Origin: Plotosus lineatus
Lineage: Eukaryota > Chordata > Actinopteri > Siluriformes > Plotosidae
Assembly (NCBI GenBank): GCA_024760905.1
Contig: CM045729.1
Location: forward strand, 58,603,080 to 58,667,079
DNA: 64,000 bases
Direction of reading: 5' to 3'
Position 1 is the stretch's first letter, and each line of letters opens with the position of its first letter. A program made the position numbers and the translations under genes. A model generated the notes under the pieces. That model was given only the letters and a program-made list of their open reading frames with translations, did not search any database and was not told where the DNA came from. This document shows positions 41,371 to 52,362 of this stretch, piece after piece.

Positions 41371-42200
41371 TCATCTGATCCATCTGCAACTTGCACTCAC
41401 TGCATCTAAGAGGGACATCTGGTCATATGGCTGATGATCATACACTTTTGACCTTGAGTATGAAAAAAAAAATCCACAGTGGAGTTGAAGAATGAAAGCT
41501 GAAGAAGGGGAGCAAAGATAAACTGATTCTTGGTTAGCCTTCAGATTAGTTTGTGCATGTGAATAGTGTTCCATACAATCACAAATGACCTCATATTTTC
41601 TCTTTCCTATTCGCTTTGTTTGCTTTTTGCTTCTGGCACTAGTTGACAATGGCGGCCATCTAAAAACAAAATATGTCAGTGTTGAATGGACCAATCTGGC
41701 ATTTCTTCAGAAACAGGGCACTTGAGATAGTCAAACATTGTGATATTTTCTCCTCCCTCACCAGGCATGCCAATAGTTGCCCCTTACTGATAATATTGCT
41801 TCTCCAACAATGAGTTTTTGCCAGGGTAAACCCTGCCTTATCTACATTGATGATGTCACGTGGAATCTTATTAGCCTCCAACTAAATGTTAAGGAAATCA
41901 AGCACTGTATGCAAATGCTTTTCAGTACAGTATGTCCTACTATAAGCACCGCAACTCATATTTACGTGTAGGGTTGCACAGTGTAAAATTCCATGGAGAA
42001 CAAGGCATACTGGATATTTACCATTTCTGGACTTATTTGTGCCAGAATTTATTGACCTTTCAAAAGCAACCTTTTACAATTGTTTAATTTGAATTCTGTG
42101 TATGGCTGCCTGATTGTCCTCAACAATTTTGGTGTGAATGTTGCTCATATTTATCGCCTTGTCAGCAATGACCTAAAATAGCATGGTCTTGGTTTTAACT
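41371..42200 (-). pseudogene. IS630/DDE_3-type (Tc1-mariner superfamily) transposase remnant
   Basis: The segment 41660-41881 reads NKIPRDIINVDKAGFTLAKT, then HCWRSNIISKGQ and GPFNTDIFCF. In this transposase type the first region is F-V-D-E-A-G-F-N-L-A-K-T-R-R-R-G-R, so VDKAGFTLAKT keeps the catalytic Asp. The segment 41371-41694 ends SKVYDHQPYDQMSLLDAVSA, the family's KVYDHQPYDQM block, while the P-x-S-P-F-L-N-P-I-E-E part (third acidic residue) is degraded to SPSSAFILQLHCGFF. Weaker N-terminal similarity reaches about 42200. No inverted ends identified. Confidence 0.65.
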
Positions 42201-42960
42201 TAGGAGCTTTCCTCCTTCCCCAGACAGAGGAAGACGTTGCATTTTTTTAACGGAGCAAAAATACAACATATATACAGTACTGTGTATTATTAGGACTGGT
42301 GGCCTACAGCTACTCAGGGAAATAGTAATAATAATGATAGAAGAAGCCCTTGTTTAATGCGATAAGCCATTGGTTTGTTGACACTTCCAGATAATGGAAG
42401 CTACATTTGTCTGCTGTTAGGCTAGACCCTTTCACCAGAATCTCTCTGTGATAGATAATAATTTACCACATGGCCCATCATGGTGGTTCTTATTTCATCA
42501 GTAACAACAGCACTGACTCTACTTTGAACACCACCATGTAGTCTTACTACCCTCCCTTACCTCTGCTACTCCCTTGTGCTGAGCCTCCGCCTTTCCCTGG
42601 TTCATTTACCTCTCTCCCTCTTCCAGCTACTCCTCTCCATGGCCTTATACCTCTCCCTCATCCAATTCACCTTCTCCCTTGTTCAGGTATTATTTTTCTC
42701 TTTCTATTTCTTAGTGTTTTTTTGTATGAACACTGAAAAAATTCCCTTCTCATTGTGTGTCCATGTAATTGAAAGAACTTCAGCACCGGAGTATGTCTCA
42801 ATATGACAGTAGAATCAGACGTGGTTGGTTTATTTCACACAACTTACAATAAATCGACTATTTCCTAATGTTGCAGTGATTAGTTATAGAGATTTCAAAA
42901 ATGCTTATTAGCTCCTTCAATACAGCTTTGTGAGCTGCTATTTTTTTTTGTTGCAGAAGT
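42201..42960. other. no recognisable feature
   Basis: A T/C-rich stretch (42540-42720) gives a hydrophobic-looking open frame at 42576-42806, which I judge to be composition rather than a gene. Confidence 0.45.
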
Positions 42961-42962
42961 AG

Positions 42963-43420
<458 letters not shown>

Positions 43421-43790
43421 TTAGGCTTTCTCAAGGCACTACTGGGGTTATGAACCAGGATCTCGTGTTTACTAGGCAGGCGCTTTAACAAACTTTATAC
43501 TATATTTCAACTTCTGAATATAAGATTATCTTGTTTGGCATGCTGTGTTTAAGCATTTGTTAATAAGACAAGATGTGTAAGTTTGGTTTTGGGAATCAGA
43601 ATTGCTAAATAAAACATGTTAACAAATGTTCATTGAATGCAAATCTAGTAAAAAAAAATGTGTGAATTATGTTAATTCTAAGTTGTGCTAATTGTTTTTT
43701 GAGTTTTAAAGACTAGAGACTAGACAAAAGGATGTTAAAAACTTAAAACTAATGAAAACCTGATATAAAGACTGGCAATGCTATGATCTG

Positions 43791-44145
43791 CTAGGGGTGG
43801 TACTGTGGTGTGATGGTTTAATAGCAAGAAGGTCCTGGGTCTGAGTCCCCAAGCTAAGTCGATTCTGTGTGGAGTTTTCATGTTTTCCCTGTACTTGTGT
43901 AGGTTTCCTTCAGGTTGTCCAGTTTCCTTCCACAGACCACAGACATACACATTAGGCTAAAGGGCTGTTCAGTTTTGTTCCTATATGTGTTTTGATTTGA
44001 ATGCTTGCGTGTGTGCTCTCACATGTGATGGATTGGTGAACTGTTCAGGGTGTACACTGTCTATGCCAAGTCGGCTAAAATCAGCTGTCGCGTTCCCATA
44101 AACATAATCATTTTAAATGCTTTTACAAATCAATGAACGATCTGC
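43791..44145 (+). mobile_element. SINE family A
   Basis: GGGGTGGTACTGTGGTGTGA, AGCAAGAAGGTCCTGGGTCT, GTGTGGAGTTTTCATGTTTT, TTCCACAGACCACAGACATA, GATTGGTGAACTGTTCAGGG. Complete order, diverged. Confidence 0.78.
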
Positions 44146-45133
44146 TATTGATTCAGTTGTTTAGGCAAATGCTCAACAGTGTTACAGTGTTGTGCTGTGA
44201 CTGAGGCTGGATACAGTGTGAATGCATTTGCTGATAAAAGGATTTAATGATTTAATGCAGGCAGACGATCTAAAGCACAGTTAAAAGTTCATAAAGATGG
44301 GACAGGCATCTTCATGAACTTTATCAAACAATTAGACAGAAGCGTGACAGAGAAAATCCCAATGAGGCCAGCAGAGGTCATACACAGTAACACAATATAA
44401 AAGACTAGGCAGGAAATACAGATGCTCCCTGACTTACGTTTTTGTTTGGTTCCGGACGGCCGAACATAAGTTGAAAATGAAGGTAAGTTGTTACTGTATG
44501 TTCCAGTGATGTATTACGTTCATACTGTACTATACATCCATAAATACCATTACCATATCTCATAAAACACCCCTAAATCAATTATTATAGACATAACATT
44601 GTAAAATAATATCAAATATATCAAATAATATCAACATTAATTTTAAATAAATAAAATTCAAACAAAATAATTTCAAATAGATACATTTTAATCAAATTCA
44701 CTCATCAAATATCAAATTCAGTATCAAATATAACCTTTAATATTCTCTATGATGCAATCTTTCTGCTTGTAAATGGTTCCGATGGTTGTGATGGTCAGTT
44801 GACATGAAGCTGAGCCGAGTCACTTTACATGAAGCTTAAAACAGCCGATCAACGCTTACAATATGTGAGGCGCTCAACACCGAAAGTAGTTTACTTGTTT
44901 GCGCTTTAGACAAAGCGCGGGTTATACGGACTTCCAGTCTTTCAAGTGAGCAAGGGCACCGTTGAATACTGAACTCGTTTAGTACTCAGCCTGCACTGAT
45001 ATGAATCACCAGCAGAGCGGAGAGTTCTCTTTCTTTTTTTGGATTTGGGTTTTCATTCATTTTACAACTCTCTTTGCTTAACTGAGTATGCATGGTAGAT
45101 TGCACCAATCCAAGCAGATAGTTAATTAATCTC

Positions 45134-45136
<3 letters not shown>

Positions 45137-45198
<62 letters not shown>

Positions 45199-45216
45199 TA
45201 TTTATTTATTTATTTT
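45137..45216. repeat. (TA)n then (TTTA)n tract
   Basis: About 29 TA units then five TTTA units, next to the 3' tail of the SINE that follows on the minus strand. Confidence 0.92.
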
Positions 45217-45472
45217 TCTTCCTTTCGGCCTTTTCCCGTTCTCGAGAGTCACCACAGTGAATGATCTGATTCTCACATTTGATTTGGCAGAGGTTTTTAC
45301 GTCGGATGCCCTTCCTGTCACAACCCTTTAGCAAGGGACAGAAACACGCTGACGGCTTTGCAGCTACTCTTTACGAAAGTCAGCAATGGTTCTTTTACAA
45401 GCTTCTCACCATAGACAGTGAGAGACATGGCCCGCCTTTGATAACCCAGTTAGCTGTACTGGGAGGGACATA
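45217..45472 (-). mobile_element. SINE family B with RTE-derived tail, head truncated
   Basis: On the minus strand: body CATGTCTCTCACTGTCTATG, AAAAGAACCATTGCTGAC, GCAAAGCCGTCAGCGTG, then a switch to GGAAGGGCATCCGACG, TAAAAACCTCTGCCAAATC (RTE leader) and ATTCACTGTGGTGACTCTC plus the RTE 3' end. Same arrangement as 47304-47638. Confidence 0.8.
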
Positions 45473-46317
45473 AAACTGAACTGGGAAGAAGAAGGGGCAC
45501 TTTGTCTGTCGTTTGTAAACAATGGATGCAGCACCATTACGACATCGTGTCATTAAGTCAGCGTACTACATAGGTACGTCTCAACTCCAAAAAAAAAAAC
45601 CAAAACCATAAAGTCGAAAAAAGTAAAACAAATGAACGGAAGTTGGGGAGCGTTTGACGCAGCAGTAAGTCATACACATAAAACACAATTAGACAATAAA
45701 ATCCTTGAATGAAGTAGCAACACAAGACATAGAAACAATACTTTGTGGTAAGCATGAGTCCTAATAATGGTGTTGCTAATCAGTGGAATACAAACAAGGT
45801 ACAGTATGCTGAAATTATGTGGAATGAATCATATATTTACAGACGTGCTTGATATGTGTGACATGTAGAAATAAAATGAGTTAGACTGAATACTATAATA
45901 CCGTATACTGAATGACCAGGTTATCCAATCTTCTTCCCACCCATACACCAAAAACTCCTGACCTTGAACAACTTGTCTTTGTAATGCACTGCGATGTACT
46001 TCATTGAGTCCTTTGGCTCCCAACCATTAAAATAAAATCTCAGGCAAAAATTAATGCAACTCTGGACAGAAAGGTTTGTGGCATGAGTTTCAAACAGAGT
46101 ACCAATTTGATGCCAGCTTGCTCCACTCTGGGAATATCACCCAGAGAAATATACATTTAAAAGCCACACCAAGAAAAATGCAATAGATTTATATTTTTTT
46201 AGGTTAGGCAACATTAACAATAATGTTTATGTTTTTGTTCAAACATCCCCATATTTCTTTGAAAAAAATACACACATCTCCCAAATGGTTATGATTAGTT
46301 ACTTAGTTTTTGAGTGA

Positions 46318-46380
<63 letters not shown>
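46318..46380. repeat. (TG)n(AG)n microsatellite
   Basis: About 12 TG units then about 19 AG units. Confidence 0.95.
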
Positions 46381-46383
<3 letters not shown>

Positions 46384-46561
46384 ATTGAAGTGTTCTATCA
46401 ATTATTAACTAAGATCATTAAGGTATTAACCAGTACCAATGAGCACACAAGCTTGCTGTATTAAGAAAGCAGGAATCATGGTTCCACATATTAAAACACT
46501 ATTAATAAGTAAATTAAATAAATACATACAATAATCAAAGACTCAGGATACAACACACACT

Positions 46562-46879
46562 AGGTAAAGGTAATGTCTGTTGGGCTTTTTGCACCTGAGC
46601 CTAGTGAGTGGCTCATCATGCCGGTGCTTATTTCCAGTTTTTGTAGCATGAAGTGACCAGGAGTCCAACTCCTCCTGGATGGGACACTAGTCCATGGCAG
46701 GTTACCTTCCCAGTATATTCCTACTGGTACCCATTTATACTGCTGGGTGCCAGAGGCAGACTTGTGGTTAAGACCTTCCCCAGGGATCTTAGCACAGTGG
46801 GGGGCTAACTGGAATTCGAACACACAACCTCCTGATCATGAGCACAGCACCCTAACCACTACGCCACAGGCCCCACTAT
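46562..46879 (-). mobile_element. SINE family C, complete
   Basis: On the minus strand it begins GGGGCCTGTGGCGTAGTGG, TTAGGGTGCTGTGCTCATGA, GTTCGAATTCC (B-box), giving a clear tRNA-like head, then the body with CCAGGAGGAGTTGGACTCC and ATAAGCACCGGCATGATG. Flanked by AACACACACTA (46551-46561) and AACATACACTA (46880-46890), a probable 11-bp target duplication with one mismatch. Confidence 0.82.
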
Positions 46880-46890
46880 AACATACACTA

Positions 46891-47285
46891 ACATATATAA
46901 AAACATCCAACCAAACAAATAAATAAAATAAATAGGGAATCCCTTTGGGCTGAGGTTTACTGGTTGGGAAGGCAGATCAAAATGCATTCCCACAGAAGTC
47001 ACCCAACTCACACAAAGTCATTGTCAAAGGTCTAATACATTGCTAAGAGGTGAACATGGCACATAGAAAGGAAATAACAAGAAAACCTGAATCCCAGATG
47101 CTCACCACTTTAGGCTCTCAGCTACTCAAAACGAAGTGAAACGGAAGCATAATTCCTAGTGGGCACTCTCAAACTAACGCAAAACAAAACTACAAGTACA
47201 AAGGCTAGCTAACAGATTAAGACTGAGCAGAATGTCCATACACAGCTGCGGTCCTCCTGTCTACTACAGCGAAACAAATTGAAAG
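46891..47285. other. no recognisable feature
   Basis: Non-repetitive sequence between two SINEs. Confidence 0.45.
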
Positions 47286-47303
47286 ACATACAAAAGATAA
47301 AGT
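47286..47303. repeat. target-site duplication of the RTE-tailed SINE B
   Basis: ACATACAAAAGATAAAGT, repeated at 47639-47656 with one mismatch. Confidence 0.9.
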
Positions 47304-47638
47304 GATAGTGATTTCCTTCCGGCTGTTCCCTTTTTCAGGGGTCACCACAGCAAATGATTTGCACGTTTTGATTTGGCATAGGTTTTTACATCGGATGCCC
47401 TTCCTGACACAAGGGACAGAAACACGCTGACGGCTTTGCAGCTACTCTTTATGAAAGTCAGCAATGGTTCTTTTAAATGAACCTCTCACCATAGACAGTG
47501 AGAGACATGGCCCACCTTTGACAACCCAGTTGGCTGCACTGTGGGGAACAGTGGCAACCTTGTGGAGATTGGGACTCGAACCGCCAAGCTTAGGATCAAC
47601 GATCCAACACCCTATACCACTAGACCACCACTGCCCCA
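47304..47638 (-). mobile_element. SINE family B with RTE-derived tail, complete
   Basis: On the minus strand: tRNA-like head GGGGCAGTGGTGGTCTAGTG with GGTTCGAGTCCC-like B-box, body TGTCCCCACAGTGCAGCC, CATGTCTCTCACTGTCTATG, AAAAGAACCATTGCTGAC and GCAAAGCCGTCAGCGTGTTT, as in the copy at 33134. Then, instead of the Rex3-like tail, it has GTCAGGAAGGGCATCCGATG, AAAACCTATGCCAAATC and GCTGTGGTGACCCCTG with the RTE 3' end. The 18-bp flanking duplication shows that head, body and RTE tail moved together. Confidence 0.88.
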
Positions 47639-47656
47639 ACATACAAAACATAAAGT

Positions 47657-48300
47657 AAACAGGTAAAAAAAATTGCAACCACTGGTACTGTGCAGCAGAA
47701 AACAACAGGCCTTCTACCAATGCTATATCTGAAAAAACCAAAACTGAATTATAAACACACTAAACAAATTAACAATGAAGAATAAATGAAGTATCCCACG
47801 CCTTACACTAAGGAAATAACAAAATGAAATCCCCGATGTCAAACACACTCACATACACACACACACATACACACACACAAACCACCCCACAGACAGTAAT
47901 GATGATAAACATAAACACCATGAAACTAGAAATAAAGTAAACTGTGCAAAACACTCTATGTCAGTCCCGACTGCTCCATGCAGAGCTTCTCGGATAAGAC
48001 GAAGCAGCAAAACAGCAGCTTAGCAAAGCAATAGATAAGGACACCAGCATCTTAAATCCTGCAAAGAGGCAATGTTTTCTCAACATGAGCCCAACGGCAG
48101 TGGCACACAGGCCCACAATCTCACCACAAAATATCCAGTTAAAATTCAATGACATGAAAGTTAATAACAATACTTACCATTCCTGCATCGTGTCATTCAA
48201 GCTGAAGAAACCAGCACAATAGAATGGAATACTTATTTACTTCATATAGTACAATAAAATTATGGTGAGATTAATTGGAAGGGGGACCTATTGGAACAAG
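47657..48300. other. no recognisable feature except a short (CA)n at 47845-47880
   Basis: A-rich sequence with an interrupted CACATACACA run. No coding motif. Confidence 0.5.
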
Positions 48301-48304
48301 CTTA

Positions 48305-48600
48305 CTCACGCACTCATTTCCCAAACTGCTTCATCCTGTTAGTCTCAGCTAACACCTGGTGAAGGTGGGATACACAGTAAACAGTTTGTTAGACCTCCGC
48401 AGGGCAAACAGACACAGAACCATTATCACTCACACACATCATGGCACTTTGGAACAGCCAATTCACCTAACTGCAAGTCCTTGGACTGTGGGAGGACACT
48501 GGAGAACTCAGAGGAAACTCATGCAAGCACAGAGAGAACATGCAAACTTAACACAGAGACGACGACGACGGCCGGCCTGGGACTCAACACTGTGCCACTC
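48305..48600 (-). mobile_element. SINE family A
   Basis: On the minus strand: GAGTGGCACAGTGTTGAGTC, AAGTTTGCATGTTCTCTCTG, GAGTTTCCTCTGAGTTCTCC, CCCACAGTCCAAGGACTTGC and tail with ACTAACAGGATGAAGCAG. An extra (GAC)n run lies at 48560-48570. Confidence 0.75.
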
Positions 48601-48771
48601 TTAAAACGAGCAATGAACTCAATAGGAGGCATGGTCGTCATCAGATAATTTTTCAATCGGATAGAAAAAACACACCCAGAAAATGGATCGTGTGTTCCGG
48701 CATGCATCTCTCCACGTGCTTTAACCTTTTATATAAGTGAAGCGGAATTGGTAAATAACAATTACACAATA

Positions 48772-48772
<1 letters not shown>

Positions 48773-48806
<34 letters not shown>
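48773..48806. repeat. poly-A tract
   Basis: More than 30 A. The sequence on either side (to 49190) shows no recognisable source element. Confidence 0.9.
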
Positions 48807-48808
<2 letters not shown>

Positions 48809-49192
48809 ACAAATAGATTAAGACAAGAACTCCACTTGTTCCTACTGTCACAGGTTGTTGAAACAATGCAGCAAAAATGTGTGTTGATATCAAATCTAAA
48901 AGTGGTGCAAATAAATATTATAACGTGAAACTTTTTCTTGTAAACAGTGTTTTACATAGAGACGATGTACAAGATACTGTAGTACTTTACATTGCCGGAC
49001 TAAATTTAAAAGTAGTGCAGGTAACGCCTACTTACAGTTCTATAAAAAATATTTTCTGTAATTTTTAGACATCAAGCAAAATACATACAGTACATTCCAT
49101 AAAAAACACTTATCTGAGTCAGTTTTAAGTGGAGCACTTTGCAGTTGGATAGACTGTTCACTGGAACTGGTTGTTCAGGTAGAAAGAAGATG

Positions 49193-49193
<1 letters not shown>

Positions 49194-49235
<42 letters not shown>
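49194..49235. repeat. (CA)n microsatellite
   Basis: About 20 CA units. Confidence 0.95.
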
Positions 49236-49237
<2 letters not shown>

Positions 49238-49705
49238 CTTCAGCATCCACAGTAATCTGTGAAAAAGTAGTGCCACCTCTGTGGGTATGCGGATGCCATT
49301 TCGTGATTCTTTAAGATAGTTTCCTGGGAAAAAGCTGTTTTGAGTGGCCTTTGGCCTCAACAATGCCAGTGAGTTTTTTTTACAGGGAGATTGCTGCAGC
49401 AGGGGCTGATGGGATTGTTTGTCCTGCTGTGCTTTGACCCTGAGATGGAGCATGGTAGCACCGCAGCACTCCTTCATTTATCTCTGCCACATCCTTCCTG
49501 TCTCATCAAGCCTCTGAGCTCATGCTGATGTCAGGATGGAATCTCTCGCTTCAATCTTTCAACCAACTGTATTTCTGGCCTGCATCATGGAATACACTAA
49601 TTTTTATCAATTGTGGATTTATTGCCGGGTTCATTTACATGACCAACAATTTGTATTTTCACTTTAAGTAATTTTGTAAAGTACAAATGTTATTCATACA
49701 CCCAT
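49236..49705. other. no recognisable feature
   Basis: Non-repetitive sequence. The minus-strand open frame ending in the CA tract has no family motif. Confidence 0.45.
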
Positions 49706-49709
49706 TAAT

Positions 49710-50060
49710 GAGCAGTGGTGGCCGAGTGGTACAGGTGCTGGATCACTGATCCTAAGGTTGGGGGTTCAAACCCCACTCATCACAGGTTGTCACTGCCCCC
49801 CCCCCCCTCTCAGTGCAGCTAACTGGGTTATCAAAGGCCGGCCATGTCTCTCACTGTCTATGGTGTAAGGCATGTAAAAGAACCATTGCTGACTTTCAAC
49901 AACAGCGGGCTGCAGAGCCGTCAGTGTTGTTTCCGCCCTGTGTCGGCCTGGTAAACTCTCCAGGGTGTACTCTGCCCTTGCCTCAAGTCAGCTGGGATGG
50001 GCGCCAGCCTCCCCACGACCCTAGTTAGGATTAAACAGTTACAGAAAATGAACTGAACAA
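49710..50060 (+). mobile_element. SINE family B with Rex3-like tail
   Basis: Head GAGCAGTGGTGGCCGAGTGG, B-box GGGTTCAAACCCC, body CATGTCTCTCACTGTCTATG and AAAAGAACCATTGCTGACTT, tail GTCGGCCTGGTAAACTCTCC, CCCCACGACCCTAGTTAGG, ATTAAACAGTTACAG. Same layout as 33134-33472. Confidence 0.85.
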
Positions 50061-51572
50061 CCATGAATCTATTGTTTATACCACTTAACTATCATGGAGA
50101 AAAGACAAACAACGATTCTCAATCACAGTCACAACAATGAACAATTTACAGAAGCAAGTTGATCTAATTGATATGCCTTTGGAATCTAAGATGAACCTGT
50201 AACACCCAGAGGAAACCGCTTTTAACTCAAAAACGTCTTGCTGTGAATACGGCAGGCAGGCAGATGGATAGATAGAAAGACAGAAAGATAGATAGGTAAG
50301 TTTCTGTGATTAAACAAAATTAAGAAACATGTTTGCATTGTTATTCAATGTGCTCTGTGTGATTGGAAAAATATGTTGGTTTAAAACAGGTTATTAAAAA
50401 GTGTGTTTAGATCTGCTGCTCTGGTATGTCAAATCTCTATTTTATTGAAAGAAAAAAACCCTGCCTACTTCAGATCATGTAAACATGCTCACTGATATTA
50501 ATGCCTGCAGTATGTGTGGTAATCTAATGTAATCTTGAAAGCAAACATAGATATGGATTAACTCAACTCCACTAGTCATGCAGTCAAACATTCAAAAAGT
50601 CAGTCATATCACCATAGCAACCACCAAATAACAGACAAATGTAAGCGGTGTGAAATATTTCTTTTATTGTATTTCATAATTTTGCTCAGTTTTTCACAGC
50701 TTCCTTTAACATATATTGTATTTTTAAACATCCAGCAAAAGGACTACTGCTGAATACTGTACGAACCTATTATTTTGCAAGATGCAGTAGAATTCTGTAC
50801 CAAGGTCCAGTGAGGCTTTTTCAGAATATAGGTTTGATTTCAAAAGAAAAAAAAAAAAAAACAGTAGGGGCTCCTTGCATCTCTTCATCTCCATGGTTAC
50901 TGATTGAAGGTTTAAAACTAATTTTACAGTAAGAACAGTAACCGCATTGCTCCAATACAACCCAAAGTTAATTAGTGTAGTTTTTCAATCACAAATGATT
51001 TCAAAGCTATTTCAAAGTCTATGCTGCTTGTGATTAATAAGTAAATAAATAAATCAAGAAATTAGCATTTAATTAAAAAAATATAGATGCAACCAATGAT
51101 TATTGCTTCTGTTGTGAAAGTCCTGATTAATTGTAATAATGATTGAACTGAAACATGATATATTTAAGTATGCCATCCAACCACGAACAGAAGACTGTTT
51201 TCTCTTTGACTGTCTTTAAAGGAGTCTTTCCACTTTGGCCCAATTTGTAACAAACATTTCTTACAGGTTTATGCTGGTCTATTAATTTACTGGTTTATAG
51301 GATTGAGGGTTTGAATTCAGATCTCTATTGTCTTTGTATTGTGTTTAACACTATACAGTGTGAGGTATATCTATGAGCCTTCATGTCTATGGTACCTAGA
51401 TACATGTGTATGGGTATTCATGATAATGTACTGTACAGTGGTCAACCCATAAAAGTGGAAGAGGTCATTGTGGCCAAAACAAAAAACAGTGGGCTTAAGC
51501 ATAGGTCTTGCAGGCTGTGCTATGGCTAAACCATTAAAGTGCATTCATCCATCCTGTGTGCTGAAGACAGGA

Positions 51573-51641
<69 letters not shown>

Positions 51642-52066
51642 AGATTCAAAGGGGAGTCATCCATCTCTTTACTCACTGCTGGATAAATGCTGTGTGTATG
51701 ATGAATGAGAAACATGTCCTTGTTGAAAATTAGAGCCAGTACAATGAGAGAATGATGGTAGAGGCTATGTACCACAGCTAAAGTGGTAGATCATGAGAAA
51801 CTGGAATACCACTAGGATGTGTAAAAAACCCAGTTTGTGTTCTAAAAGGATAAAGTACTTATCAGAGCTGATCACAAAAAGTAAGCAATGCAATTTGAGT
51901 TTGAAAGACCTTTTTAGTGACAGTGAAGATGACTTCCTGCACCTCATGTGTTACAAAACTCACGTATTTGTTTACATTGGCAGAATTAACTCATTATGTA
52001 CAAACAATCGATAGGAGACAGATAATTTGGTATTTTTAAATATATTTCTTTTTTCATTGTAGTTTA
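50061..52066. repeat. (GATA)-like run at 50265-50297 and (GT)n at 51575-51640; otherwise nothing recognisable
   Basis: AT-rich non-coding stretch. The GT tract has about 33 units. Short open frames lack motifs. Confidence 0.7.
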
Positions 52067-52290
52067 CTCACTGACTCACAGGGAGGCTGACACTGGGCCA
52101 TTCCTACATGGGGCGATTCGGAACAGCCAGTTAACCTAATATGCATATCTTTGGAGTATGAGAGGTAACCATAGTAACCAGAGGAAACCCATGTAAACAC
52201 GGAAAGTGCAAATCCATACAAAAAAATTATCAAGCCTGGGACCCAAACCTGGGACCTGCTAACCACAATGCTTCTGTGCCACCCCATTAT
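52067..52290 (-). mobile_element. SINE family A
   Basis: On the minus strand: GGGTGGCACAGAAGCATTGT, AGGTTTGGGTCCCAGGCTTG, GATTTGCACTTTCCGTG, GGGTTTCCTCTGGTTACTAT, ATTAGGTTAACTGGCTGTTC. Its tail is missing. Confidence 0.78.
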
Positions 52291-52315
52291 AGTTTACTTT
52301 AATTTGTGGCTTTAA

Positions 52316-52332
52316 TTCTAACCTTTATAGTC
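52316..52332. repeat. target-site duplication, RTE copy 3
   Basis: TTCTAACCTTTATAGTC (17 nt), repeated exactly at 55478-55494. Confidence 0.95.
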
Positions 52333-52362
52333 TTCTTCTTCTTTTCCTTTCGGCTGTTCCCT

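Larger units (their letters stand above)
44424..45567. mobile_element. possible pogo-like element with internal SINE and (TA)n
   Basis: Left end, preceded by TA, is CAGATGCTCCCTGACTTACG. Reading back from about 45567 gives CTATGTAGTACGCTGACTTA, which could be the other inverted end. The AT-rich 44560-44750 part repeats ATCAAAT many times. A (TA)n tract and an RTE-tailed SINE lie inside at 45137-45472. The right boundary is weakly supported. Confidence 0.4.

Noticed and set aside
42576..42806. Hydrophobic open frame resembling a membrane protein
   Set aside because: It comes from a C/T-rich stretch; there are no splice sites, homologues that I recognise, or conserved motifs.
46800..46879. Possible tRNA gene on the minus strand
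   Set aside because: It is the head of SINE family C, which is repeated at 37632-37848 and flanked by a duplication.
52160..52185. Palindromic RFX X-box-like GTAACCATAGTAACC
   Set aside because: It lies in a family A SINE where the consensus has GGGTACTCTGGTTTCC-type sequence; point changes created it by chance.
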